Shown here piece by piece: positions 57,318 through 64,000 of a DNA stretch of 64,000 nucleotides. A program made the position numbers and the translations under genes. Position 1 is the stretch's first letter. The number at the start of each line of letters is the position of its first letter. This DNA is from DUZB01 sp963747555 (lineage in GTDB: Bacteria > Desulfobacterota > DSM-4660 > Desulfatiglandales > Desulfatiglandaceae). A model generated the notes under the pieces. That model worked only from the letters and a program-made list of their open reading frames with translations, was not told where the DNA came from and ran no database searches. The stretch spans positions 62,001 through 126,000 of the forward strand of contig CAVVFZ010000017.1 in the NCBI GenBank assembly GCA_963747555.1. Reading direction: 5' to 3'.

Positions 57318-57788
57318 TTAATGCTCAAAATCCTCATCGGATTGCATGATAATTCGATAGAGATCTTCCTGTGTCCCCGCACTCATAAGCTCTTTCCTGA
57401 AAGCACTGCTTTTCAGTATCCTTGCAATCCGTGTGAGAACCTGTAAATGGATCCCGGAAGAGTTTTCAGGAGCCAGAAGGAGGAAAAAGAGGTAGGCAAG
57501 CTGTCCATCCATCGAGTCGAAGTCCAACCCTTTGACACTTCGCCCGAAAGACACAACCGGTCTCTTCACGCCTGCAAGCTTTCCGTGCGGGATGGCTACA
57601 CCGTCTCCGATTCCAGTACTTCCCAGTTGTTCTCTCTCCAGAAGGACCCTTACGAGAAGACTCTTGTCAATATAGGGGTCATTTTGTGAAACAACTTCCG
57701 CTAATTCGTCCAAGACGCTTTTCTTATCTTTCGCCTTAAGCTCACTAATGATATGATCTTTTTTTATTATTTCAGAGAGTTTCATCAT
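57318..57788 (-). CDS. ptsN: Nitrogen-regulatory PTS EIIA (PtsN)
   Basis: The 156-residue protein is a PtsN-type EIIA with the phospho-acceptor His68 in GDGVAIPHGKLAGVKRP. The surrounding FFLLAPENSSGIHLQVL loop fits the family. PtsN links phosphorylation state to potassium, nitrogen and envelope control. It lies between hpf and the EIIA-Man gene; the usual RapZ and HPr-kinase genes are absent from this operon. Confidence 0.93.
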   Translation of the reverse strand: MMKLSEIIKKDHIISELKAKDKKSVLDELAEVVSQNDPYIDKSLLVRVLLEREQLGSTGIGDGVAIPHGKLAGVKRPVVSFGRSVKGLDFDSMDGQLAYLFFLLLAPENSSGIHLQVLTRIARILKSSAFRKELMSAGTQEDLYRIIMQSDEDFEH

Positions 57789-57863
57789 TTAATTCCAATA
57801 GCTATCTCCCATGGGCACAAAACGCTGCAAGGTATTTTCAAACGCCATTCGATAAAACCGAAT

Positions 57864-58403
57864 CTAACTGGAGGGTTCGATGAGGCCCAGGTTTCCGTCG
57901 CTCTTCTTATAGATGACATTGATTTCCCGCGATTTGGCATTTCTGAAAACCAGAAAATCCTGTTTGAGGAGGGGCAACTGCATGGCGGCCTCTTCCGGAT
58001 CCATCGGTTTGGCGACCATCCTTTCCACTTCAATAACAGGTCCTTCTTCTGAAAACTCCTTGACTGCACCGAGATCTTCCACTTCGACGCGCTCTTCGTT
58101 CTTAGCGCCCTCCGTACGGTGGTTCCTTATCTTGGATATATGCTTTTTCACCTGTGTTTCCACCTTGTCCATGACTTTGTCTATGGCGGAGTACATATCG
58201 CCCGTCTCTTCGACGGCTTTAATTCTGGTCCCGTTCACACTTACTGTCACATCCGCGATATGCCTGAATTTTTCAACACTCAGGACGATGTGGGCTTCCA
58301 GTGGAAAATCAAGGAATTTCTTTAGCTTGCTAACTTTTTCTTCCGCGTAGATTTTCAAGCTTTCAATCGGTTCCGTGTGCCTAAATGTCACCATAATGTC
58401 CAT
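57864..58403 (-). CDS. hpf: Ribosome hibernation-promoting factor, long form
   Basis: The 179-residue protein has the N-terminal ribosome-binding domain (MVTFRHTEPIESLKIYAEEK) and a C-terminal domain (LPLLKQDFLVFRNAKSREIN) that dimerises the long form. It stalls ribosomes as 100S dimers under stress. ATG 58403 has GAGGAGG four bases upstream. It follows rpoN, a conserved order. Confidence 0.95.
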   Translation of the reverse strand: MDIMVTFRHTEPIESLKIYAEEKVSKLKKFLDFPLEAHIVLSVEKFRHIADVTVSVNGTRIKAVEETGDMYSAIDKVMDKVETQVKKHISKIRNHRTEGAKNEERVEVEDLGAVKEFSEEGPVIEVERMVAKPMDPEEAAMQLPLLKQDFLVFRNAKSREINVIYKKSDGNLGLIEPSS

Positions 58404-58518
58404 AAGGCCTCCTCAAAAAGTTGTATGAAGTGGTAATTTTCCCGAAACAGGGCTTCGGCACGCTCCGAACACAGATCGAAGGCCCTCCCCGTTCCTTAAA
58501 GAAACCCCGCACAGAAAT

Positions 58519-59973
58519 TTAAGCACCCGCCCTACAAAAGGGATTTTTTCTTTTCCGTGAAGGAAGAATCCCCATTGACTCCCGGTATTTGGCGACAGTG
58601 CGACGGGCAACGTTTATGTTAAGACCTTTCATGATTTCTTCAATCTTTTTGTCGCTCAATGGGGCTGCCTTGTTTTCGCCTTTAATGAGTTTCCTGATCT
58701 GCTCCTTTACGGATTCAGAGGCTACGGAGTCTCCATCCACGGTGTTAATGGAACTGTTAAAAAAGAACTTCAACTCAAAAAGGCCCTGCGGGGTGTAAAC
58801 GTACTTATTGGTCGTAACCCTGCTTACCGTGGATTCATGCATCTCTATATCTTCGGCCACATCACGCAGGACAAGGGGTTTCAGATGGGCAATCCCTTTG
58901 TCTAAAAAGTCTTTTTGAAACTTTACAATACTCTCCGTGACCTTGAATATGGTCCTCTGCCGCTGATGGATGCTTTTGATCAACCACGCTGCCGATCTCA
59001 TTTTTTCCTGGATATAGGTCTTGGTATTTTCCGGAACGCGGGTCTCGTTTTGCAAAATACTCTTGTAATAGTTATTGACTCTCAGCTTGGGCAATCCATC
59101 CTCATTCTGAACAATTTCATATTTGTCCCCCACCTTGAATACGTAAATATCAGGGGTAATATAGATGGTTTCTTCATCAGAATAGATTCGTCCCGGCCTG
59201 GGATCGAATCCTTGAATCACCGTGACGGCCGCGATAACATCCTCGACAGACACGGAAAGGGCTGCAGCTATCTCCCCATATTTCCTTTCCTCGATATTTT
59301 TGAGATGTTCCTCGATAATTTTTTCAACAATGGTTCCGCCAAAACCGTGAAATCCCGCCTGGATAAGGAGCGATTCCCTGGTATCCCGTGCAGCGATTCC
59401 GACAGGATCAAAATTTTGAATAATGCGTAATGTCTCAGCGACCTCTTCCAGCGGAGATCCCACATCCTCCGCAATTTCTTCAAGAGGAATCGCGAGATAT
59501 CCGGCATCATTCAGATTCCCTATAATATAAATGCCGATTTCCTTTTCCCTGTCAGTGAGGTCGCTCATATTGAGCTGCCAGATAAGGTGTGCCGGCAGAT
59601 TTGTCTTGGTGGCCGTCATATTTTCAAATGAGGGCGTTTCTCTTTCTTCATAATGTGACGATGCCCAACCGGTGTTATATTCAGACAGATAGTTTTCCCA
59701 GTCAATATCGTCCCTGGCTCGCTCTTCCACAGTCACTTCCTGAAAATCCGAAGAGTCTTTGAAATCATCCTCTTTTGCATCCTCGTTTCGAATCTCCAGG
59801 TCGCTATCCCCTGTTGTTGTTTCCTCCAATGTGGGATTTTCTTGAATTTCCAGCGAAATTGTCTCGAGGAGTTCAAGCCTCGAAAGCTGCAGCAACTTGA
59901 TTGCCTGCTGCAACTGAGGGGTCATAATGAGCTGCTGTGCAAGCCCCAAAGATTGTCTCAGTTCTAATGCCAT
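58519..59973 (-). CDS. rpoN: RNA polymerase sigma-54 factor
   Basis: The roughly 484-residue sigma factor has the Gln-rich region I (MALELRQSLGLAQQLIMTPQ), the core-binding middle region, helix-turn-helix segments and the RpoN box (ARRTVAKYRESMGILPSRKR). ATG 59973 gives the family's usual start; ATG 59994 is an alternative with a weak ribosome-binding site. It directs promoters activated by NtrC-type proteins, including the one at 15 kb. It sits between lptB and hpf, a common order. Confidence 0.97.
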   Translation of the reverse strand: MALELRQSLGLAQQLIMTPQLQQAIKLLQLSRLELLETISLEIQENPTLEETTTGDSDLEIRNEDAKEDDFKDSSDFQEVTVEERARDDIDWENYLSEYNTGWASSHYEERETPSFENMTATKTNLPAHLIWQLNMSDLTDREKEIGIYIIGNLNDAGYLAIPLEEIAEDVGSPLEEVAETLRIIQNFDPVGIAARDTRESLLIQAGFHGFGGTIVEKIIEEHLKNIEERKYGEIAAALSVSVEDVIAAVTVIQGFDPRPGRIYSDEETIYITPDIYVFKVGDKYEIVQNEDGLPKLRVNNYYKSILQNETRVPENTKTYIQEKMRSAAWLIKSIHQRQRTIFKVTESIVKFQKDFLDKGIAHLKPLVLRDVAEDIEMHESTVSRVTTNKYVYTPQGLFELKFFFNSSINTVDGDSVASESVKEQIRKLIKGENKAAPLSDKKIEEIMKGLNINVARRTVAKYRESMGILPSRKRKNPFCRAGA

Positions 59974-60033
59974 AAATAACCGTGCCGGGAACATATTCCA
60001 GTGACGTTAACCCATATGGGACACAAGGGAAAG

Positions 60034-60765
60034 TCACATGTCAAAGTTTGCTCCAAGATAAACGCTCCTTGCCACTTCGTTGCAGATAATTTTGTCGGGT
60101 GGTCCCTCCACTATAATTTCACCCTGGCTGATGATATAGGCCTTATCGCACACACTCAAAGTTTCCCGAACATTGTGGTCTGTGATGATCACACCCAGGC
60201 CGCGGTCTCGCAATTGTCGGATAATCTGCTGAATATCATTGATGGCCAAAGGATCTATTCCTGCAAAAGGCTCATCCAGCAGCATGAAACGCGGCCCCGT
60301 AATCAATGCCCTGGAAATCTCCAGCCTTCTTCTTTCCCCCCCGGAAAGGGACATGGCCTTCTGCCCTGCCAGATGGGAAATTCCCAGTTCCGTCAAACCG
60401 TTTTCAAGCCGCGATTTTCTCTCGCTGGATGGGATATTCAGGATCTCCAAAATAGCGAGCAGATTTTGCCGAACCGTCAGCTTTCTGAATATGGAGGGTT
60501 CCTGGGCAAGATAGCTGATTCCTTTTCTTGCCCTCAAATGCATAGGGTCCTCGGTAATATCCTCTCCATCCAAAAAAACACGTCCCTCGTCCGGATGGGT
60601 GAGCCCTACCATCATGTAAAAAGTTGTGGTTTTGCCTGCACCGTTTGGGCCTAGAAGGCCGACAATTTCCCGCCTATGAACAACGATGTCAACCTGGTGG
60701 ACAACTCTTTTTCCACCGTAGGCCTTTACCAGTCCTTCAGCCTGCAAAAGATCCTTAAAGGACAT
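60034..60765 (-). CDS. lptB: LPS export ABC transporter ATP-binding protein LptB
   Basis: The 243-residue ATPase powers LPS extraction from the inner membrane. It has Walker A GPNGAGKTT, the signature MSLSGGERRRLEISRAL and Walker B FMLLDEPFAGID. Its ATG overlaps the lptA stop (TAATG), so the two are translationally coupled. rpoN follows about 60 bases later. Confidence 0.97.
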   Translation of the reverse strand: MSFKDLLQAEGLVKAYGGKRVVHQVDIVVHRREIVGLLGPNGAGKTTTFYMMVGLTHPDEGRVFLDGEDITEDPMHLRARKGISYLAQEPSIFRKLTVRQNLLAILEILNIPSSERKSRLENGLTELGISHLAGQKAMSLSGGERRRLEISRALITGPRFMLLDEPFAGIDPLAINDIQQIIRQLRDRGLGVIITDHNVRETLSVCDKAYIISQGEIIVEGPPDKIICNEVARSVYLGANFDM

Positions 60766-61319
60766 TACTGGTCCGTCCCCGTTTTCTGGCCAGGGAAGAT
60801 CACCGCCTTGGCCCGACTGTCCCCGGATCCTTCCACAACGCTTCTGTCTTCCTTGAGATAAAGCGTAATGCGATTTCCTTCCACATAATTGTTTTCCTGT
60901 TTCACAACCGGACTGCCGGTCAGGACAAGTGTCTCTAAAGCCTGATGATATACAGCATTGTTCGCGGAAGCGGTTCCCCCCAGAGAGCGGACAATTTCCA
61001 CTTTTCCCGTAGCAACAATCCTGTCTATCTCTGTAGAGGTTTCTTCGGTCCCCTTTTTGGATGGCGCGCTCTTATAATAAACAACCATTTTCTCACAGTC
61101 CATGGTAAAGTCATTATTTTTCGCGTTTACATTCCCAGTAAAGGTCACCATTTTCTTTTTGTTGTCCATTTCCAGGGTATCCGATTTAATAACAATTTTT
61201 CCCTGTTTTTTAAGACCGATTTTCCCGTCAATTTCTCCGGAAAGCACGGGAGCGCTGAGTCCACAAATCATCAGGAAGGAAACGACAAGCAGGAAAAGGG
61301 CACGATTTAAGCAGAACAT
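60765..61319 (-). CDS. lptA: Periplasmic LPS transport protein LptA
   Basis: The 184-residue protein, from ATG 61319, has a signal peptide (MFCLNRALFLLVVSFLMICG) and an OstA-type beta-jellyroll with KIVIKSDTLEMDNKKKMVTF. It bridges LPS across the periplasm. The RBS GGGGAG supports ATG 61319 over the upstream ATG at 61358, which would overlap lptC. It overlaps lptB by one base. Confidence 0.92.
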   Translation of the reverse strand: MFCLNRALFLLVVSFLMICGLSAPVLSGEIDGKIGLKKQGKIVIKSDTLEMDNKKKMVTFTGNVNAKNNDFTMDCEKMVVYYKSAPSKKGTEETSTEIDRIVATGKVEIVRSLGGTASANNAVYHQALETLVLTGSPVVKQENNYVEGNRITLYLKEDRSVVEGSGDSRAKAVIFPGQKTGTDQ

Positions 61320-61326
61320 TTTCTTT

Positions 61327-61893
61327 CTAACTCCCCTGGCTAATATTGGTCGTAACATCCGATAATACTTTTATTTTTTCCTGTTTCATATCGGCAAAAA
61401 GACCTTTTCCTTCGACGTCAAAAAAAGGGCCGAATATTTTCACAGGTCTGTCGGTGCTGAGTTGTCCCTCCTGTTCATTGATGAGCAGGTATTCGGTAAG
61501 AATCCTGTAGCCATCACTGGAAACCCCATCGATGCTCCCAAAAAGCTCTATCTTCCCCGTGTCCTTGGAGTAATTTCCCTTTTTGCCATTGAGCGTAAAC
61601 CAGGGCCTGTCTTCAGGTTCCACTTTCAATTTGAAATCAAAAAATTCCACATTCTTTCTGTCTCCCGAAAGCCGAACTTCACGGGCATCCACAACCCACT
61701 TAATCTTTTTATCGGGGTTATCCTGTGTATAATGCACGTCCTCCAATTGGAGGCCTTCCCCGGACATGAGGTTTTTTAATAATGCGGGCGCCTTGATCAG
61801 GTCCTTGCCTGACTTGAAGAAATAGAACATCACCAGAAGTATCAGCGCACACAATCCTAAAAGAGGCCAGTGTCTTTTGAAAAAACTTTTCAT
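61327..61893 (-). CDS. lptC: LPS export protein LptC
   Basis: The 188-residue bitopic protein has an N-terminal membrane helix (WPLLGLCALILLVMFYFF) and a periplasmic LptC/YrbK beta domain (GLQLEDVHYTQDNPDKKIKW). It hands LPS from LptB2FG to LptA. It lies between kdsC and lptA on the same strand. Confidence 0.92.
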   Translation of the reverse strand: MKSFFKRHWPLLGLCALILLVMFYFFKSGKDLIKAPALLKNLMSGEGLQLEDVHYTQDNPDKKIKWVVDAREVRLSGDRKNVEFFDFKLKVEPEDRPWFTLNGKKGNYSKDTGKIELFGSIDGVSSDGYRILTEYLLINEQEGQLSTDRPVKIFGPFFDVEGKGLFADMKQEKIKVLSDVTTNISQGS

Positions 61894-61910
61894 AAACGGT
61901 TTTTATGATA

Positions 61911-62438
61911 TCAACCGGTTAATTGTTCTGTAAAGTCGTTTCTGGCCCATTTTCCCTGACCTTTGAGTATCCATTCACACAATTCCCTGACAGCCCCATG
62001 TCCGCCTTTTTTGGTGGTAATCACATCGGCTCTTTCTCTGACTTCCTGAACGGCATCTCCAACTGCAACCGTCAGTCCCACCTCTCCGAACATGGTCAGA
62101 TCGGGGAGATCATCTCCCATACAGCACACTTCCTCCCTTGATAGCCCTCTCTTTTCGATCATCTGCCTGCACACGTCCCTTTTATTGCCTATCCCCTGAA
62201 GAACATCCGTTATTCCCAACTCTCTTCCCCGATAGGCTACCGCGGACGATCTGCGCCCCGTAATGATGACAACCTCAACTCCTCCGGCCATCAGCATCTT
62301 CAAACCGAGTCCATCCCTTACGCTGAAAGCCTTCATCTCCTCCCCTTTATGGTTCAGAAATATTTGTCCGTCCGTCAGGACGCCATCCACATCAAGGATG
62401 AGGAGCTTTATTCCGGCAAATCTATCATCCATATCCAT
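61911..62438 (-). CDS. kdsC: 3-deoxy-manno-octulosonate-8-phosphate phosphatase
   Basis: The roughly 175-residue HAD-fold phosphatase has the catalytic LLILDVDGVLTDG, a second motif VVIITGRRSSAV and the third MGDDLPDLTMF. It removes phosphate from KDO-8-P during lipid A-core synthesis. ATG 62438 is used; a TTG at 62444 abuts the kdsA stop. It lies directly downstream of kdsA. Confidence 0.94.
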   Translation of the reverse strand: MDMDDRFAGIKLLILDVDGVLTDGQIFLNHKGEEMKAFSVRDGLGLKMLMAGGVEVVIITGRRSSAVAYRGRELGITDVLQGIGNKRDVCRQMIEKRGLSREEVCCMGDDLPDLTMFGEVGLTVAVGDAVQEVRERADVITTKKGGHGAVRELCEWILKGQGKWARNDFTEQLTG

Positions 62439-62444
62439 TTCCAA

Positions 62445-63266
62445 TCAGCACCGGAGCAGGCGATGTATTTCCCTGACAATGCTCAAAAGGGGTTCGACTT
62501 CCTCAAGCGGCAAAGAATTAGGCCCGTCACAAAGGGCATGATCGGGATCAGGATGAATTTCCAGAAACAAGCCATCAGCGCCTGCCGCCACGGCAGCCCT
62601 GGAGAGATGGCCCACAAACTCCCTTTGGCCACCGGACCTTGTTCCTGACCCTCCCGGCAATTGTACACTGTGCGTCCCGTCAAAGACTACTGGAAAACCG
62701 AATTGTTTCAAGATAGCAATAGATCTCATGTCCACCACGAGATTATTATACCCGAAAGAACTTCCCCTTTCCGTTATCAGAATGCCGCTGTTTCCGGTAG
62801 AGGTCACCTTGCCGATGACGGGACCCATTTCCGCCGGCGAGATGAACTGTCCTTTCTTGATGTTGACGGGGACCTCGGACTTTCCAGCTGCCACAATCAG
62901 ATCCGTCTGCCTGCACAGAAATGCCGGGATCTGAATGACATCAAGCACTCCTGCGGCCTGGTCAATCTCATGGATGCCATGGATATCTGAAAGTACCGGA
63001 AGCCCCGTCCTTTCTTTAACTTTGCGAAGGATTCCAAGACCTTTTTCAATCCCGGGCCCCCTGAACGATTCCAGCGATGTCCGGTTTGCTTTGTCGTAGG
63101 AGGCCTTGAAAATGGCCGGAATGGAAAGTTTGTCACTTAATTCTTTTACGAAACGGGCCACTTCAAGCGTGGTTGCCTCATCTTCAATAACGCACGGACC
63201 CGCAATAAAAAAAAAGGTTCTATCCGCTTCAACCGTGAACTGCCCGATGTCTATTTTTTTATTCAT
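62445..63266 (-). CDS. kdsA: 3-deoxy-D-manno-octulosonate-8-phosphate synthase
   Basis: KdsA condenses arabinose 5-phosphate with PEP to make KDO-8-P. The 273-residue barrel has FFIAGPCVIEDE, AIFKASYDKANRTS, DIHGIHEIDQA, ITERGSSFGYNNLVVDMRSI and FDGTHSVQLPGG, all diagnostic. It starts the long minus-strand envelope operon. No pyrG lies upstream, unlike in many Proteobacteria. Confidence 0.97.
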   Translation of the reverse strand: MNKKIDIGQFTVEADRTFFFIAGPCVIEDEATTLEVARFVKELSDKLSIPAIFKASYDKANRTSLESFRGPGIEKGLGILRKVKERTGLPVLSDIHGIHEIDQAAGVLDVIQIPAFLCRQTDLIVAAGKSEVPVNIKKGQFISPAEMGPVIGKVTSTGNSGILITERGSSFGYNNLVVDMRSIAILKQFGFPVVFDGTHSVQLPGGSGTRSGGQREFVGHLSRAAVAAGADGLFLEIHPDPDHALCDGPNSLPLEEVEPLLSIVREIHRLLRC

Positions 63267-63544
63267 CCCAATCCCATAGGCCCATATAACAAAAAAGCTC
63301 CTCCCCTTCTGTATCTCGATTTCAAACAGGTAACACGGGGCTGAACTTCCTGTTTACGAAGTGACCAAAAGAGTATAGCACCGGGAATGGAAAGTCAAGG
63401 AATGTGAATTTTCCCCAGCAGTTCACGTTATCGATTATCTGCCATCTGCGGCCACGGAGTTCTGCTTCAAAATATACTTGTTTAAAATAGAGATAAGCTA
63501 TAGAATGAAAACAATTAAATCTATTTCCCGGAGAGAAACTGAAA

Positions 63545-64000
63545 ATGGCGAAAAAAACAATCACAAAAACCATTGAAGAGATTAACAAGAAGATAAAGCA
63601 GGGCAAAGCCGTTGTCGTTACAGCAGCCGACATGGTAGATACGGTTAAGACATTAGGGCCTGAAAAGGCAGCGGCGGAAATTGATGTGGTTACCACGGGA
63701 ACCTTTTCACCCATGTGTTCTTCGGGAGCATTCATTAACTTCGGGCACACAAAACCCGCCATCAAAGCCGCTCGCGTCTGGCTCAATGGAGTTCCCTCCT
63801 ATGCGGGTCTGGCAGCGGTGGATACCTACATCGGGGCAACGGAACCTACCGAGGATGACCCGCTGAACAGGGTTCATCCGGGTCAGTTCAAATATGGTGG
63901 AGGGCATGTGATCCATGACCTGATTGAGGGAAAGAAGGTGGAACTGAGAGCGACCGCTTATGGAACGGACTGCTATCCCAAAAAGCAGGTAAAGAAAAGA
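63545..64000 (+). CDS. Homocysteine biosynthesis protein (HcyBio/DUF39), 5' part
   Basis: The first 152 codons are visible; the window ends inside the gene. The sequence begins MAKKTITKTIEEINKKIKQG and contains DVVTTGTFSPMCSSGAFINF, YAGLAAVDTYIGAT and RATAYGTDCYPKK, which match the HcyBio family. Known members support sulfide-dependent homocysteine formation in anaerobes, fitting a sulfate-reducing lifestyle. ATG 63545 has GGAGAG about nine bases upstream. Confidence 0.88.
   Translation, partial: MAKKTITKTIEEINKKIKQGKAVVVTAADMVDTVKTLGPEKAAAEIDVVTTGTFSPMCSSGAFINFGHTKPAIKAARVWLNGVPSYAGLAAVDTYIGATEPTEDDPLNRVHPGQFKYGGGHVIHDLIEGKKVELRATAYGTDCYPKKQVKKR

Noticed and set aside
1..64000. CRISPR array or prophage
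   Set aside because: No regularly spaced direct repeats, integrase, capsid or tail genes were recognised in the window.

Overview
The window looks like a chromosome segment of an anaerobic member of the Desulfobacterota (old Deltaproteobacteria), most likely a sulfate reducer or a close syntrophic relative. The evidence is an ATP sulfurylase gene, a large flavin-based electron-transfer cluster (HdrA, MvhD/FlxD, Flx and Nuo-type subunits), two in-frame UGA codons best read as selenocysteine, hopanoid genes and a Gram-negative LPS/Lpt operon. Base composition looks even, at moderate GC. I see no insertion sequence, phage or CRISPR array. The species cannot be named from this sequence.

Region by region. 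1-3.6 kb: the tail of an unknown gene, a standalone sat with its own promoter and terminator, then a zinc-ribbon protein, a DksA-like protein and an acidic protein on the minus strand. 3.6-13.2 kb: an eight-gene minus-strand operon, transcribed in the order selenocysteine HdrA N-terminal fragment, NuoE, NuoF, NuoG/HdrA fusion, selenocysteine MvhD/FlxD, FlxC, FlxB, FlxA. HdrB and HdrC are absent. 13.4-18.6 kb, same strand and upstream: a double-receiver regulator with a duplicated unknown domain, an NtrC-type activator, a histidine kinase with an N-terminal Rossmann (NAD-binding-like) domain and a Mut7-C protein. These are plausible redox regulators of the operon.

19-31 kb: lytic transglycosylase, purC with a receiver-like partner, grpE-dnaK, an LpoA-like lipoprotein, and the minus-strand set argS-SPOR-argA-tatB-tatC. 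31-40 kb: DUF2065, queA-tgt-yajC-secD-secF, a TPR protein, a MutT-type Nudix protein, a cupin, and tRNA-Gly, tRNA-Cys and tRNA-Pro. 40-48 kb: an adenylate cyclase with an unfamiliar sensor region, a GNAT, a DUF2080 protein, a transglutaminase-like protein, and a minus-strand hopanoid operon (shc, hpnG, lipoprotein, a 45-residue protein, a methyltransferase).

48-53.5 kb: an SOS mutagenesis cassette lexA-imuB-dnaE2 with no imuA. 53.5-56.4 kb: tRNA-Leu, secG, tpiA and gap. 56.4-63.3 kb: a minus-strand envelope and regulatory operon kdsA-kdsC-lptC-lptA-lptB-rpoN-hpf-ptsN-EIIA(Man)-rimI. 63.5-64 kb: the start of a homocysteine biosynthesis (HcyBio) gene, cut by the window edge.

The standout is the 3.6-13.2 kb operon. 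Its HdrA appears split in two: the FAD/selenocysteine half is a separate 131-residue protein, and the matching C-terminal half lies inside a NuoG-HdrA fusion of about 1,077 residues. With two NAD(H)-type modules (NuoEF and FlxA) and no HdrBC, it may be an unusual electron-bifurcating or NADH-linked complex.
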